Assembly (NCBI GenBank): GCA_902812465.1
Contig: CADDZE010000011.1
Coordinates: 1 to 64,000, forward strand
Direction of reading: 5' to 3'
DNA length: 64,000 nt
Source of the DNA: Acidobacteriota bacterium
GTDB taxonomy: Bacteria > Acidobacteriota > Terriglobia > UBA7540
Shown: in pieces, positions 34,132 through 45,957 of the stretch
How the letters are laid out: the number at the start of each line of letters is the position of its first letter
Numbering within the stretch: position 1 is the first letter of the stretch
The notes under the pieces: model-generated
The model's database searches: none
Told to the model about the DNA's origin: nothing
Seen by the model: only the letters and a program-made list of their open reading frames with translations
Position numbers and translations under genes: made by a program

Positions 34132-35922
34132 TCAAGGGTGGTTGCGCGTCAGTATCGTGTTGCCCATCGCATCCTCCCTGGCAGACCAGCCAGGCGGGAT
34201 GTACAAGCTGGAAAAGGACTGTTCCTCCGACGGCGCATTTAGTTCGATCTTTTCCAGCCGGGCCGTGGCGCGCACGCGCGCCGTCACCATCTCCACCGGC
34301 TGGCCGGGGTGATCGTACCCGTACCGTCGGCGATGGGCCTGATGGAAGGCCTCGCGTTCGGCATAGGGCAGCGTGATTTCATACGACTGGCCATGATAGC
34401 GCATGTCAATCAGACGCTCACAAACGGGCTGCAACCCTTGCGCGGCGAAGTCTTCGGCGGCGCGCTGCTCGAGCGCGGCAAAAGCAGCTTCGGGGTCGCC
34501 GCGCCACACCGACTGTGAGTAATCCCGCACACAATCCGCCAGCAGCATTCCCACAGCGGAGAGCACACCCGCGTGGCGCGGCACGATGACCGCCGAAATT
34601 GCGAGCCGTGTGGCGAGCTCGCAGGCATGCTGGCTGCCCGCTCCCCCGAAGCTTAGCAGCGCGAACTCACGCGGATCGTAGCCTCGCTCGACCGAGACCG
34701 CGCGGATGGCGCGCTCCATGTTCGAGTTCGCCACCCGGACAATTGACTCCGCCAGTTGTTGCTCCGTGTACCCGACGCGTTGGGCAAATGCCTGCATGGC
34801 GCGGCGAGCGCGGTCCACGTCGAGTTTCATCCGACCACTCAAGAAGCGGTCGGCCTCGATGCGCCCCAGTACCAAGTTGGCGTCCGTCACGGTGATCTGG
34901 TCGCCTTCGCCGTAACAGACCGGGCCGGGCCGGGCACCGGCACTCTGCGGCCCGACACGCAATGCCCCTCCGGAGTCAATCCAGGCAATCGAGCCGCCGC
35001 CCGCTCCCACCGAATGGATATCCAGCACCGGAACACGGATGGGAAAGTCCCCCAGCATCGATTCGGTCGTGTAGGTGAAGCGGCCGTCGTACAGCGAGAC
35101 ATCGGTGGAGGTGCCGCCCATATCGAACGTGATCACGCGGTCGAAGCCGGCAGCGCGCGCCACGGCGACTGCTCCCAGCACCCCGGCGGCCGGACCGGAG
35201 AGGACTGTGTGGATGGCATGCTCCGCGGCGGCGTCAGCCGAAATCGACCCGCCATTCGACTGGAAGACGCGCAGCGACGTCCCGGCCAGCTGGTGGCTAA
35301 GGCGGTGCAGGTAGCGGGCCATCAGCGGCGAGACATAGGCATTGACGAGCGTCGTCGACGCACGCTCAAACTCGCGATACTCCGGCAGGACGCGATGCGA
35401 CAGCGAGACCGAAAATCCCTTCAGGTAGGCGGCCAAGGCGCGCTCGTTAGTGCCGTTGGCGTAAGCGTGCAGCAGGCAGACGGCCACCGATTCGATGCCC
35501 AAGGCTTGTAACTGGTCCGCCAGCGCCTGCGCTGGTGCTGGGTCCACTGGCTTGGCGATGGAACCGTCGTAAAGGGTTCGCTCGTCGATCCCAAAAGTCC
35601 ATTCCCGCGGCACCAGGCGCGCGCGGGGCGGCACCCAGAAGTCGTAGAGGCGCGACCGGTTCTGCCGGCCGATCTCGAGCAGGTCCTCAAATCCCGCAGT
35701 CGTGACGAAGGCCGTGCGTGCACCCTTGCGTTCGAGCACGGCGTTGGTGGCTACGGTCGATCCATGCACGACTTCGTCTGGCGTAAGGCCACGCAGCCCT
35801 TCGAGGATGGCACGCGAGGGATCGTCGGGCGTGGAGCGCACCTTGCGCGTCTCGACGCACTTTCCATCCCAGAAGACGAAATCGGTGAAAGTCCCGCCGG
35901 TGTCAATTCCGACGCGCAGCAT
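34132..35922 (-). CDS. Hydantoinase A / 5-oxoprolinase A subunit (ATPase)
   Basis: This 596-residue HyuA-family protein, slightly shorter than many members, starts MLRVGIDTGGTFTDFVFWDG, the phosphate-1 motif of the ASKHA ATPase fold. Other boxes are VVHGSTVATNAVLERKGART, VITFDMGGTSTDVSLYDGRF, VGAGGGSIAWIDSGGALRVG and GSQHACELATRLAISAVIVP. It phosphorylates the cyclic amide before ring opening by HyuB. The pair forms a two-gene minus-strand unit placed directly against the T6SS remnant. Confidence 0.9.
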   Translation of the reverse strand: MLRVGIDTGGTFTDFVFWDGKCVETRKVRSTPDDPSRAILEGLRGLTPDEVVHGSTVATNAVLERKGARTAFVTTAGFEDLLEIGRQNRSRLYDFWVPPRARLVPREWTFGIDERTLYDGSIAKPVDPAPAQALADQLQALGIESVAVCLLHAYANGTNERALAAYLKGFSVSLSHRVLPEYREFERASTTLVNAYVSPLMARYLHRLSHQLAGTSLRVFQSNGGSISADAAAEHAIHTVLSGPAAGVLGAVAVARAAGFDRVITFDMGGTSTDVSLYDGRFTYTTESMLGDFPIRVPVLDIHSVGAGGGSIAWIDSGGALRVGPQSAGARPGPVCYGEGDQITVTDANLVLGRIEADRFLSGRMKLDVDRARRAMQAFAQRVGYTEQQLAESIVRVANSNMERAIRAVSVERGYDPREFALLSFGGAGSQHACELATRLAISAVIVPRHAGVLSAVGMLLADCVRDYSQSVWRGDPEAAFAALEQRAAEDFAAQGLQPVCERLIDMRYHGQSYEITLPYAEREAFHQAHRRRYGYDHPGQPVEMVTARVRATARLEKIELNAPSEEQSFSSLYIPPGWSAREDAMGNTILTRNHP

Positions 35923-35998
35923 GGCGAAAGGGTGCCTCGGCCGTGGAGCGGGTCACGCGGCTTGACCACGAAGGTTGCTAGCCAGTGCTGGAACGGCT

Positions 35999-38360
<2,362 letters not shown>

Positions 38361-38469
38361 CTAGGGTAAGACGTTAACGCTGGCCGCCTCCAGCCGGGCT
38401 ATCCTATTTGATTATAGAGGGCCAAGACTAGAGCGCCAGCCTGGCGTCCCTGCGGGTTACACCTCTTCA

Positions 38470-38534
38470 AATCCTTCTAAAAAACGTAAACCATTCATTC
38501 CAGGCCACATTACGGCTTTGTTTGCGCGAAAAGC
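38470..38534 (-). repeat. Dispersed repeat, copy 3
   Basis: On the minus strand this reads TTTTCGCGCAAACAAAGCC, then GTAATGT, 19 nt, then ACGTT (one change from ACATT) and TTTTAGAAGGATTT. It is the most diverged 3' half of the five copies, but the core is unchanged. Confidence 0.78.
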
Positions 38535-38607
38535 GTGAGCTTTCGCCATCCAGTCCCCACGCTCGTCACCGGTCTGTTCCCCTTTTTATCGAGCGGGCTA
38601 AGAAGCT

Positions 38608-38672
38608 GGAACCCTTTCAAAAATTGTAACACATTGATTCGAAGCCACATTACGGCTTTGTTTGTAAAAGAG
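38608..38672 (-). repeat. Dispersed repeat, copy 4
   Basis: On the minus strand this reads CTCTTTTACAAACAAAGCC, GTAATGT, 19 nt, then ACAATTTTTGAAAGGGTT. The core starts 140 bp from that of copy 3. Confidence 0.8.
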
Positions 38673-38835
38673 CAACACGGACCCCTTCGCCAGGGCCACA
38701 GGCACCGTCGGACCCGTGTCGGGGCATTGGCCAACCCGCTTTGAGCACCATCGCAAGTCATGCCTGTGGCCTTTTCGCAATCGCACCCTCATTGAGGTGA
38801 ACTTTCCTTGACCAAGAGGCTCTTGGTAGGTTGGC

Positions 38836-38902
38836 TTTTCTTCCAAAAAATGTAACTTGTTCATTCCAACCAACATTACGGCTTTGTTTGCTGAAAAAGC
38901 AG
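38836..38902 (-). repeat. Dispersed repeat, copy 5
   Basis: On the minus strand this reads CTTTTTCAGCAAACAAAGCC, GTAATGT, 19 nt, then ACATTTTTTGGAAGAAAAG. The core is 226 bp from that of copy 4. This copy is closest to the consensus. Confidence 0.8.
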
Positions 38903-38952
38903 CTCCGATGCGACAGTTTTACCCGGGACACCTACGGGACCTAGATACACGA

Positions 38953-39000
38953 AGAGCGGTGTGAAGGCCGAAGGGTTTCGTCTGGCCATCGCACCGCTCT
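38953..39000 (-). terminator. Stem-loop downstream of rpmA
   Basis: AGAGCGGTG pairs perfectly with CACCGCTCT, with an inner GGCC/GGCC pairing, and it begins 8 bp after the rpmA stop. No strong U-run follows on the minus strand, so it may be a weak terminator or an mRNA 3'-end stabiliser separating rplU-rpmA from obgE. Confidence 0.5.
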
Positions 39001-39007
39001 CGAGGCG

Positions 39008-39271
39008 TCAATTTGCCGAGGGAACGAGAATGTGGACGTAGCGCCCCATGCGGCCCTTGTCCTCGAACTTAACCACGCCCGAAACTTTGGCAAACAGGGT
39101 GTCATCGGAACCGATTCCGACATTCTCGCCGGGCTTCAGCCTTGTGCCGCGCTGCCGGACCAGGATGGAGCCACCGGTCACATATTGGCCGTCGAACCGC
39201 TTGACGCCCAAGCGCTGTGAATTGGAATCGCGCCCGTTTCGCGAGCTTCCAAGCCCTTTCTTGTGTGCCAT
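39008..39271 (-). CDS. rpmA: 50S ribosomal protein L27
   Basis: This 87-residue L27 reads [20 protein letters not shown], then [20 protein letters not shown] and [14 protein letters not shown]. The N-terminus carries no Firmicutes-type cleavable extension. It lies 38 bp after rplU, the near-universal arrangement, and contributes its N-terminal tail to the peptidyl-transferase centre. Confidence 0.96.
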   Translation of the reverse strand: MAHKKGLGSSRNGRDSNSQRLGVKRFDGQYVTGGSILVRQRGTRLKPGENVGIGSDDTLFAKVSGVVKFEDKGRMGRYVHILVPSAN

Positions 39272-39309
39272 CTGAACTCGACCCCCGCTAGACCAAACTG
39301 AGAGCGGCG

Positions 39310-39621
39310 CTACCCATCGATGATTTCGTTGATCCGGACTTCACTGAAGGCCTGCCGGTGTCCCTTGGTGCGCCGATATTGCTTCGAAGGCTTATATTTC
39401 AGCACCCGAATCTTACGCCCCCGCCCATTACGAAGGATCGTGGCTATTACTTTGGCGTTCGCAACGAAAGGCGAGCCGAGTTTTAGCTCGTTTCTCCGCA
39501 CCGCAAACACATGGCTGAACTCCACTTGCGCGCCGGGTTCACCCGCCAGTCTTTCCAAACGAATCACGTCCCCGGGTGAAACGCGATACTGTTTCCCGCC
39601 GGTACGAAAAATCGCGTACAT
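39310..39621 (-). CDS. rplU: 50S ribosomal protein L21
   Basis: This 103-residue L21 starts [20 protein letters not shown]. The C-terminal signature [19 protein letters not shown] is seen as [20 protein letters not shown]. The upstream in-frame extension to 39696 is not conserved in L21, so the ATG at 39621 is used. It forms an operon with rpmA. Confidence 0.95.
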   Translation of the reverse strand: MYAIFRTGGKQYRVSPGDVIRLERLAGEPGAQVEFSHVFAVRRNELKLGSPFVANAKVIATILRNGRGRKIRVLKYKPSKQYRRTKGHRQAFSEVRINEIIDG

Positions 39622-39747
39622 AGACCTCGCTTGGGTATTGATTAGACGGTTTTCAGTATAAGAGTTCGCCTCGCTCACTGTCAACCAAACGGACATGACC
39701 AGGGGAGGCGTCGTGGCTGGGGGGCAGCCAGCAGGACAGGGTTCTAA

Positions 39748-42633
39748 TCAGGGGCCCGGCTGATTGTCGAGGGCCATCCGAATGACCTCCGCCACGTGCA
39801 TTGCCCGGCGGCCGGTTGCCTGGGCAATCTGCTCGCGGCAGCTAAATCCGTCGGCGATGATCAGGCTTTGCGCTGCGGCGTTCCGCACCGCCGGCAACAG
39901 AACGCGCTCACCGATCTGAAGAGAGACTGCGTAGTGTTCCTTCTCGAAGCCAAAGCCTCCGGCCATTCCGCAGCAGCCCGCTTTCAGCACCTGATACCGC
40001 AGACCCAGGAGGGAAAGCAGCTGGTCTTCGGCACCGAACCCGATGACGGCCTGGTGGTGACAGTGGGCGTGAACCAGGGCGTCCCGCTCAAGCCGCGGAG
40101 GCTGATAGCCCACCTGGACCAGAAATTCGCTAAACATCATCGCCTGGTGGCTGAGCCTTCTGGCCAGCTCGTCATACGGAAAGAGGCTGAGTAACTCGTC
40201 GCGGAAGACGGCCAGGCAGCTCGGTTCAAGGCAGACCACAGGGGTCCCCAGGCCGATCTCGGGCGCCAGCACGTCGAGAACCCTGCGAAGCCGACGCCGG
40301 GCTTGGCCGAGCATCCCGTAGTCATAAAGCGGCCGTCCACAGCACAAGTCCTGCGCCGGAATTTTCACGGCGTACCCCGCAGCCTCCAGGACTTCAACAG
40401 CAGCGATGCCGATCTGCGGCTGAAAAAAGCTGGTGAAGGTGTCCGGCCAGAGGATGACGGAAGGTTTGCCCGCTGGCGGCTGCTTACGGTTAGCGAACCA
40501 GCTCCGCAGCGATTGCGCTGCCAAGGAAGGAAAGCGCCTGGCGGGGGCCATACCCGCAGCGGCCTTGGCCAGCTGGCAGAGAACGGGAGCGCGGGTGAAG
40601 AAATTGGCCAGCCGAGGCACGCGGGCGGCCAGCCTCGCCCAGGTGTGGATCAGGCCCATCGTGTAGGCGCTCGCTGGCCGCAACCTGCCTGCGTAATAAT
40701 GCGAGAGGAACTCAGCCTTATAGGTGGCCATATCGACACCCGCCGGGCACTCGCTCTTGCACGCTTTGCAGGCCAAGCAAAGGTTTAAAGCTTCTTTCAC
40801 GAATGGATCTCGCCAGCCTCCCTTTAAGACCTCGCCCTGTAGCATCTCGAAGAGCATCCGGGCGCGCCCTCGCGTCGAATGCTCTTCCTCCAGTGTCACC
40901 ATGTAACTCGGACACATCGTGCCGCCACCCGTGCGGCGGCACTTTCCCACGCCCACGCAGCGCAGGGTGGCCTGGGCGAAGCTTCCCCCATCTTCGGGAA
41001 AGCCAAAGATAGTCTTTCCGCTCCAGGCTTGGTAGGAGGCTCCAAGGCGCAGATTCTCATCCGCGCGCCAGGCATCCACCACCTTGCCGGGGTTCATCTT
41101 GCCTGCCGGGTCCCAGATGGCCTTGAATTCCCGGAAAGCCTGTACCAGCTCCTCGCCGAACATCCTGGAGAGCAATTCGCCACGCGCCTGGCCGTCACCG
41201 TGCTCGCCGGAGAGCGATCCTCCATAGCGGACGACCAGGTCGGCGGCGTCATAGAGAAAGGAACGAAATTTCGCGATGCCTTCTTTTGTCTTGAGGTCAA
41301 AATCGATCCGCACATGAACGCAGGCTTCGCCAAAGTGGCCGTACAAGGCCCCGCTGTATCCATAGCGCTCGAGCAGCCGGTGGAAATCACGCAAGTAGTC
41401 CGAAAGCCTGGCGGGTGGCACGGCTGCGTCCTCCCACCCCGCCCAGGCCTCACGCCCACGGAAGGCGCGAGAAGTGGCCGCCAGGGCAGACTCGCGGATT
41501 GCCCAGACTTTGCTGGCCTCCGTGGGATCAGCGATCAACTTCCAGGCGGGCGGGCTCGTTCTGCGGCCAAGCGCCTGGACCAGCTTCTGAGCCCGCTCGA
41601 TGGCTTCTTCTCCCGTGCTGCCGCCCAATTCGGCCAGAAGCCATGCCGTGCCGTCGGGGAGTAACCGCAGGTCGGGCGAGTGCAACCGCTGCTCTGCCAT
41701 GGCGGCGATTACCTGGTGGTCGAAACCCTCGAGGCCGAGGGGACCGTACGCCAAAATCTCCTGGATCTCGGCGGCAGCAGTGTAGACGTTCGGATAGCCG
41801 AGCACTGCCAGGGCGCGCGCGGGCGGGCTCTCTACCAGCCGCACGACGGCCGAGAGAACCGTGACGCAGGTTCCCTCGGTGCCCACCAAGGCACGCGCCA
41901 CATGAAATCCGTTTTCAGGGAGCAGTTGATCGAGGTTATATCCGGAAACGCGCCGAGGAATTTTCGGGTAGCGGGAACGAATGAGGTCCGCGTACCGGTC
42001 GCGCAGGGCTTTGAGCTGACGATAGATAGTGCCCTGCCGGCCGCCCGCGCGGATGATTTCGGCCAGGCGATCCTCGCTGGTTTCGCCGACGCGCAAACGC
42101 AGGCCGTCGTAGGTGAGGACCTCGAGCTCTTCTACGTTGTCCACCGTCTTGCCTCCCATCAGGGAGTGCACGCCGCAGGAGTTGTTGCCAATCATGCCCC
42201 CCAGCGTGCAGTGGGGATGGGTGGTGGGATCGGGGGCGAAGGTCAGGTGGTAGTGCTCGGCGGCCGCGCGCAGGTGGTCGAGGACCGCGCCGGGTTCAAC
42301 GGTCGCCCGGCGGGCAGCCGGATCGAGGGCGACGATACGCCGCAGGTACTTCGACAGGTCGAGGACCACGGCGACGTTGCAGCATTGTCCAGCCAGACTC
42401 GTTCCGCCGCCGCGCGAGAGGACAGGCGCCCCATGCGCCCGGCAGACCTCCACCGCCGTCACCACATCCTCAGTGTCCCGCGGAATCACCACGCCAATGG
42501 GGACCTGGCGGTAGTTCGAGGCGTCGGTGGAATAGAGGGCTCGGCTGCCAGCGTCAAATCGGACCTCGCCCCGAATCCGGCGGCGCAATTCGCGACTGAG
42601 AGCCTTGGGATCGAGGGGAGAGGAGTCCACCAT
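39748..42633 (-). CDS. FAD-linked D-lactate/glycolate dehydrogenase fused to Fe-S and CCG domains
   Basis: This 961-residue three-part enzyme begins with a PCMH-type FAD-binding domain (VLSRGGGTSLAGQCCNVAVV, GGMIGNNSCGVHSL). An FAD-oxidase C-terminal domain follows (HFGEACVHVRIDFDLKT, SLSGEHGDGQARGELL). A ferredoxin-like module carries CVGVGKCRRTGGGTMCP and CLACKACKSECPAGVD. At the end are two CCG domains (QDLCCGRPLYD, KAGCCGMAGGFGFEKEH). The fusion combines what GlcD and GlcF do separately and matches the large D-2-hydroxyacid dehydrogenases that feed electrons to quinone. D-lactate and D-2-hydroxyglutarate are both plausible substrates. It has no signal or membrane helix and is probably peripheral on the inner membrane. 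Confidence 0.88.
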   Translation of the reverse strand: MVDSSPLDPKALSRELRRRIRGEVRFDAGSRALYSTDASNYRQVPIGVVIPRDTEDVVTAVEVCRAHGAPVLSRGGGTSLAGQCCNVAVVLDLSKYLRRIVALDPAARRATVEPGAVLDHLRAAAEHYHLTFAPDPTTHPHCTLGGMIGNNSCGVHSLMGGKTVDNVEELEVLTYDGLRLRVGETSEDRLAEIIRAGGRQGTIYRQLKALRDRYADLIRSRYPKIPRRVSGYNLDQLLPENGFHVARALVGTEGTCVTVLSAVVRLVESPPARALAVLGYPNVYTAAAEIQEILAYGPLGLEGFDHQVIAAMAEQRLHSPDLRLLPDGTAWLLAELGGSTGEEAIERAQKLVQALGRRTSPPAWKLIADPTEASKVWAIRESALAATSRAFRGREAWAGWEDAAVPPARLSDYLRDFHRLLERYGYSGALYGHFGEACVHVRIDFDLKTKEGIAKFRSFLYDAADLVVRYGGSLSGEHGDGQARGELLSRMFGEELVQAFREFKAIWDPAGKMNPGKVVDAWRADENLRLGASYQAWSGKTIFGFPEDGGSFAQATLRCVGVGKCRRTGGGTMCPSYMVTLEEEHSTRGRARMLFEMLQGEVLKGGWRDPFVKEALNLCLACKACKSECPAGVDMATYKAEFLSHYYAGRLRPASAYTMGLIHTWARLAARVPRLANFFTRAPVLCQLAKAAAGMAPARRFPSLAAQSLRSWFANRKQPPAGKPSVILWPDTFTSFFQPQIGIAAVEVLEAAGYAVKIPAQDLCCGRPLYDYGMLGQARRRLRRVLDVLAPEIGLGTPVVCLEPSCLAVFRDELLSLFPYDELARRLSHQAMMFSEFLVQVGYQPPRLERDALVHAHCHHQAVIGFGAEDQLLSLLGLRYQVLKAGCCGMAGGFGFEKEHYAVSLQIGERVLLPAVRNAAAQSLIIADGFSCREQIAQATGRRAMHVAEVIRMALDNQPGP

Positions 42634-42759
42634 GCTTACCGGTGTCGGCGAGTCGTGAGCTGACTCTGCCAGGCCTGGCTCCGTGTATCCTCACGAAGGA
42701 GCGGTGGCGGCGGACCGGCGAAGGCGGCACAGCCCGGGTGAACTGGCTGCAACTGGCCT

Positions 42760-43914
42760 CTAGCGGGCTACCTTCTCCCAGCGGCCACTCTGCGCGGAGA
42801 GCTCCACGGCCTCGAGCACCGCTTGATCCCGCGCTCCGTCGCGGAAGTTGGGCTCGGGGAGGGAGTCCTTTTCGAGCGCCACGAGAAAGTCATGCACGGC
42901 GTGGATGAAGGTGTGCTCGTAGCCGATGATGTGTCCCGGTGGCCACCAGGCACCGACATAAGGATGATGACTCTCGGTGACATTGATGGTGCGGAAGCCC
43001 TGGCGGCCAGCCGCGTCGGCCTGGCTGTAAAGCTCGAGTTCGTTCATGCGTTCGAGGTTGAAGGCCAAGCTGCCCTTGCTGCCGTAAATCTGGAAGGTGT
43101 TGTAGTTCCGGCGACCGCCACAGAAGCGGGAAGCCTCAAAGACGCCCACGCTCCCATTCTTGAAGTGGGCCAGGAAGTTCGCATCATCGTCCACGGTCAC
43201 CTTGCCCTTGCCCTTCTTGCCTTTGGCGCCCCAGGCACCGGCACCGTCGGCCGGCAAAGGCCGCTCCTTAATGAAGGTCGTCATCTGGCTGGCAACGGCA
43301 GTGATGTCACTGTTGAGGTACTGGGCCAAGTCGAGGGCGTGCGAGCCGATGTCGCCCAGGGCCCCACTGCCGGCTACCTTCTTGTCCAGGCGCCAGACGA
43401 GGGGGAAGTTCGGATCCATAATCCAGTCCTGCAGGTAGGCACCGTGATAGTGATAGATGTCACCCATAGTGCCATCCTCGATCAGCCGCTTGGCAAACGC
43501 GACGGCAGGCACCTTGCGGTAATTGTGCATCACCATGTGGCACACGCCGGCCTTTTCGACGGCCTTCAGCATGGCCCTCGCCTCGGCTAGAGAGTTGGCG
43601 AGGGGCTTTTCGCAGATGACGTGCTTGCCCGCTGCGGCGGCGGCTAGGGCAATGTCATGGTGCAGGTTGCCGGGCGTGCAGATATCCACAACCTGCACGT
43701 CCCGGCGCTCGACCGCCTTGCGCCAGTCCGTCTCGACCTCTTCCCAGCCGTACTGTCGCGCTGCCGCTTTAGCCCCGGCCCGATCCCGCCCGCAGATCAC
43801 CCGCAGGCGCGGCTGGAGCTTGCCAGGGAAGAAATGCGACACCTGCCGGTAGGCGTTCGAATGGGCTTTGCCCATAAACTTGTAGCCGATCAGAGCGATG
43901 TTGATCTCTGCCAT
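42760..43914 (-). CDS. Gfo/Idh/MocA-family NAD(P)-dependent oxidoreductase
   Basis: About 384 residues. The N-terminal Rossmann motif is INIALIGYKFMGKAHSNAYR, where Tyr replaces the central Gly of GxGxxG. The catalytic-region motif is ICEKPLANSLAEARAML, with the EKP lysine. The C-terminal beta-sheet domain carries GDIGSHALDLAQYL, the Asp-His pair typical of these sugar dehydrogenases. The ATG at 43914 is preferred over an upstream in-frame extension because it begins the Rossmann strand. It is followed 78 bp upstream in the operon by a sugar-phosphate isomerase-like gene, a common pairing for inositol or sugar catabolism. Confidence 0.88.
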   Translation of the reverse strand: MAEINIALIGYKFMGKAHSNAYRQVSHFFPGKLQPRLRVICGRDRAGAKAAARQYGWEEVETDWRKAVERRDVQVVDICTPGNLHHDIALAAAAAGKHVICEKPLANSLAEARAMLKAVEKAGVCHMVMHNYRKVPAVAFAKRLIEDGTMGDIYHYHGAYLQDWIMDPNFPLVWRLDKKVAGSGALGDIGSHALDLAQYLNSDITAVASQMTTFIKERPLPADGAGAWGAKGKKGKGKVTVDDDANFLAHFKNGSVGVFEASRFCGGRRNYNTFQIYGSKGSLAFNLERMNELELYSQADAAGRQGFRTINVTESHHPYVGAWWPPGHIIGYEHTFIHAVHDFLVALEKDSLPEPNFRDGARDQAVLEAVELSAQSGRWEKVAR

Positions 43915-43991
43915 GTCTGACCTCGGTGCTCGCGATGGATGGCTTCCAGCTTCGCTTTCAAGCTCATCATGGCGAAGAGCTAAGCTTCCTC

Positions 43992-44951
43992 TTATGCCCA
44001 CCACATCTCGTTGAGCTTTTCCTTAATCACAATCTGGCTCAGGAAGTTGGCGGCCTTGGTGAGGCCTTCCTCAACCGACATGAGGCTGTCCTCATGCTCG
44101 ATCGAAAGGACGTCATCATAACCGATCATCTCGAGCGTTGAAACGAAATCCGTCCAAAACTCTCGCCCATGGCCATATCCCACCGTGCGAAACAGGAAGG
44201 AGCGGTTCCTTTCATCGCTGTAGGGTTTGGTGTCCAGGACCCCGTTCACCATCGCATTGGTGTGATAGATCTTTGTATCCTTGGCGTGCACGTGAAACAC
44301 GGCCTCGCCCAGAGCGCGGACAGCAGCACAAGGATCAATGCCTTGCCAGAACATGTGACTGGGATCGAAATTGCAGCCGAGGGCGGCGCCCGCTTCGGCG
44401 CGCAGGCGCAAAAGGGTTTCCGGATTGTAGACCACAAAGCCAGGGTGCATCTCGATGCAGATGCGGACGCCGTGCTCCTCGGCAAACTTGGCCCTCTTCT
44501 TCCAGTAAGGAATGACCTTCTTCTCCCACTGCCACTTAAGGATTTCGAGGTAATCCGGCGGCCAAGGGGTGGGCGACCAATTGGGCAGCTTCGAGCTTTC
44601 CGAGTCGCCTGGGCAGCCTGAAAAATCGATGACGCGGGTAACGCCCAGCTTCTCTGCCAACAAGATAGTCTTGCGGTTCACCTCCGCATGGGCGTCGGCA
44701 ATCTTCCGGTTGGGATGGAGCGGGTTGCCGTGGCAGCTCAAAGCGCTGATACTGATACCTTGGTCGTCCAGCCTCTGCTTGAACTCCTTGATGCGGCTGG
44801 GGGAGCTCAGCCAGTCGAGCTTCACATGCGGGCTACCCGGGTAATTGCCGGTGCCCAACTCGACGGTTCGGATGCCCAGGGGCTTAATCTTTTTGATCAC
44901 CTCGTCCAGGCTCAGGTTGGCGAACAGGGCGGTGAAGAGTCCGATACGCAT
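43992..44951 (-). CDS. Sugar phosphate isomerase/epimerase (xylose-isomerase-like TIM barrel)
   Basis: About 319 residues in an AP-endonuclease-2/IolE-type TIM barrel. Metal ligands are likely Glu and His in ICIEMHPGFVVYNPETLLRL, the Asp and His of CNFDPSHMFWQG, His in VFHVHAKDTK and the late Glu in VLSIEHEDSLM. AAGGAGCTC precedes the ATG at 44951, which supports this start over the longer frame. It is paired with the Gfo/Idh/MocA gene downstream. The exact sugar or polyol is unknown. Confidence 0.88.
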   Translation of the reverse strand: MRIGLFTALFANLSLDEVIKKIKPLGIRTVELGTGNYPGSPHVKLDWLSSPSRIKEFKQRLDDQGISISALSCHGNPLHPNRKIADAHAEVNRKTILLAEKLGVTRVIDFSGCPGDSESSKLPNWSPTPWPPDYLEILKWQWEKKVIPYWKKRAKFAEEHGVRICIEMHPGFVVYNPETLLRLRAEAGAALGCNFDPSHMFWQGIDPCAAVRALGEAVFHVHAKDTKIYHTNAMVNGVLDTKPYSDERNRSFLFRTVGYGHGREFWTDFVSTLEMIGYDDVLSIEHEDSLMSVEEGLTKAANFLSQIVIKEKLNEMWWA

Positions 44952-45223
44952 GGGTGAGCTCCTTGTAGGAAATTGGCTCCCAGCCGACGATTGGTTAGCC
45001 GGTGCTTCTAACGCAGGGCCCAATTTCAGGGCGCGCCAAGCTCTTCGGCCATCCACGGGCCGGACGCCGACTACCTTCCCTCTCGCCGGCCATCGGGAGA
45101 CGAAAACAGGGTACTGTATAGGCCTCGGCTTCGGGCGTCAACCCCCGCAGCGGTAGCACCGGCCACCTCAGGTGGGGCATCGCTCGGGGGACGTATGGTA
45201 AACTGAGCCAAAAGGAGGCGCCG

Positions 45224-45796
45224 ATGAGTTCCTGTCGCCGGTTAACAGCCGCCTTCCTTGCATTGAGCGTGTTCTGGCCGGGGCTGGGACGGGGCCAGCA
45301 GGCCGATCAACCACCGGCGGAGCAGTCCGCAGGCCAACAAGAGCAGGAAAACAAGCCACCGAAACGCCCCACCCTTGGCCCGGAAACCGCCGAGTCAAGG
45401 CCGACACTCGGCCGCAGCCAGGATACAGGCGGACCCTTGACTTCCACCACCACCGATGCCCGGAAACTACTCCGCGTCCATGCCATCTATATCGAGTCCA
45501 TGGATAACGCGCTGAGCGACCGCCTGATCGAGGGCTTTGCCAAGGGTACGCCTTTTCGCATCGTCGCGAAGCGCAGCGAAGCTGATGCCATTCTCCGGGG
45601 CACGTGCTTTGATTCGCGCCGCCTCAAGCGCGTCCATTCCGAGGTCTTTCTGAGCGACCTGCGTGGCAGCCCTATCTGGCAGGACAATATTCTTCAGCCT
45701 TTCAATCCACCTCCGCTGGCCCAGGCCGTTTCCGACACAGCGTCACTTATTGTGGCACACCTCAGCGAAAGCCTGCGTGAGGCGCAGCGGAGGTGA
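45224..45796 (+). CDS. Secreted hypothetical protein
   Basis: This 190-residue protein has a signal peptide (LTAAFLALSVFWPGLGRGQ) and a Gln/Pro/Glu-rich disordered stretch (about 26-75). A compact domain follows: RVHAIYIESMDNALSDRLIE, FRIVAKRSEADAILRGTC and VFLSDLRGSPIWQDNI. The ADAILRGT-type box followed by VxLxDxxGxxIW resembles a small Acidobacteriota family of predicted periplasmic proteins with an LptE/TolB-N-like alpha-beta fold. That resemblance is by eye only. AAAAGGAGG precedes the ATG. Confidence 0.65.
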   Translation: MSSCRRLTAAFLALSVFWPGLGRGQQADQPPAEQSAGQQEQENKPPKRPTLGPETAESRPTLGRSQDTGGPLTSTTTDARKLLRVHAIYIESMDNALSDRLIEGFAKGTPFRIVAKRSEADAILRGTCFDSRRLKRVHSEVFLSDLRGSPIWQDNILQPFNPPPLAQAVSDTASLIVAHLSESLREAQRR

Positions 45797-45957
45797 GGCA
45801 CGCCGGCCCGTCCTGCAGTTGACCGCAGCCGCTTCCCTAAGACTAAATAGAGAGTCGCACTCTCTTTGTAACGCGACAGGGTAGAGCAGGCTCCTTGCGT
45901 GCCCAGAATAAGCCACGGCACTCAGCGGACCCTGGAACGACCGCCTTTGCAAGCTTT

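Larger units (their letters stand above)
38361..39007. other. Repeat-bearing gap between rpmA and obgE
   Basis: The 647 bp between two genes that are usually adjacent contain three copies of the dispersed repeat (38470, 38608 and 38836, all minus) and a hairpin next to rpmA. I see no gene. The sequence between repeats is unique and low in coding character. Confidence 0.7.

Noticed and set aside
38470-38902. The repeats as a CRISPR array
   Set aside because: Core spacing is irregular (140 and 226 bp), copies are only partly conserved, two lie 30 kb away, and there are no cas genes.
39160-39271. Overlap of rpmA with other frames (39032-39275 plus)
   Set aside because: These plus-strand frames are antisense of a universally conserved ribosomal protein gene.
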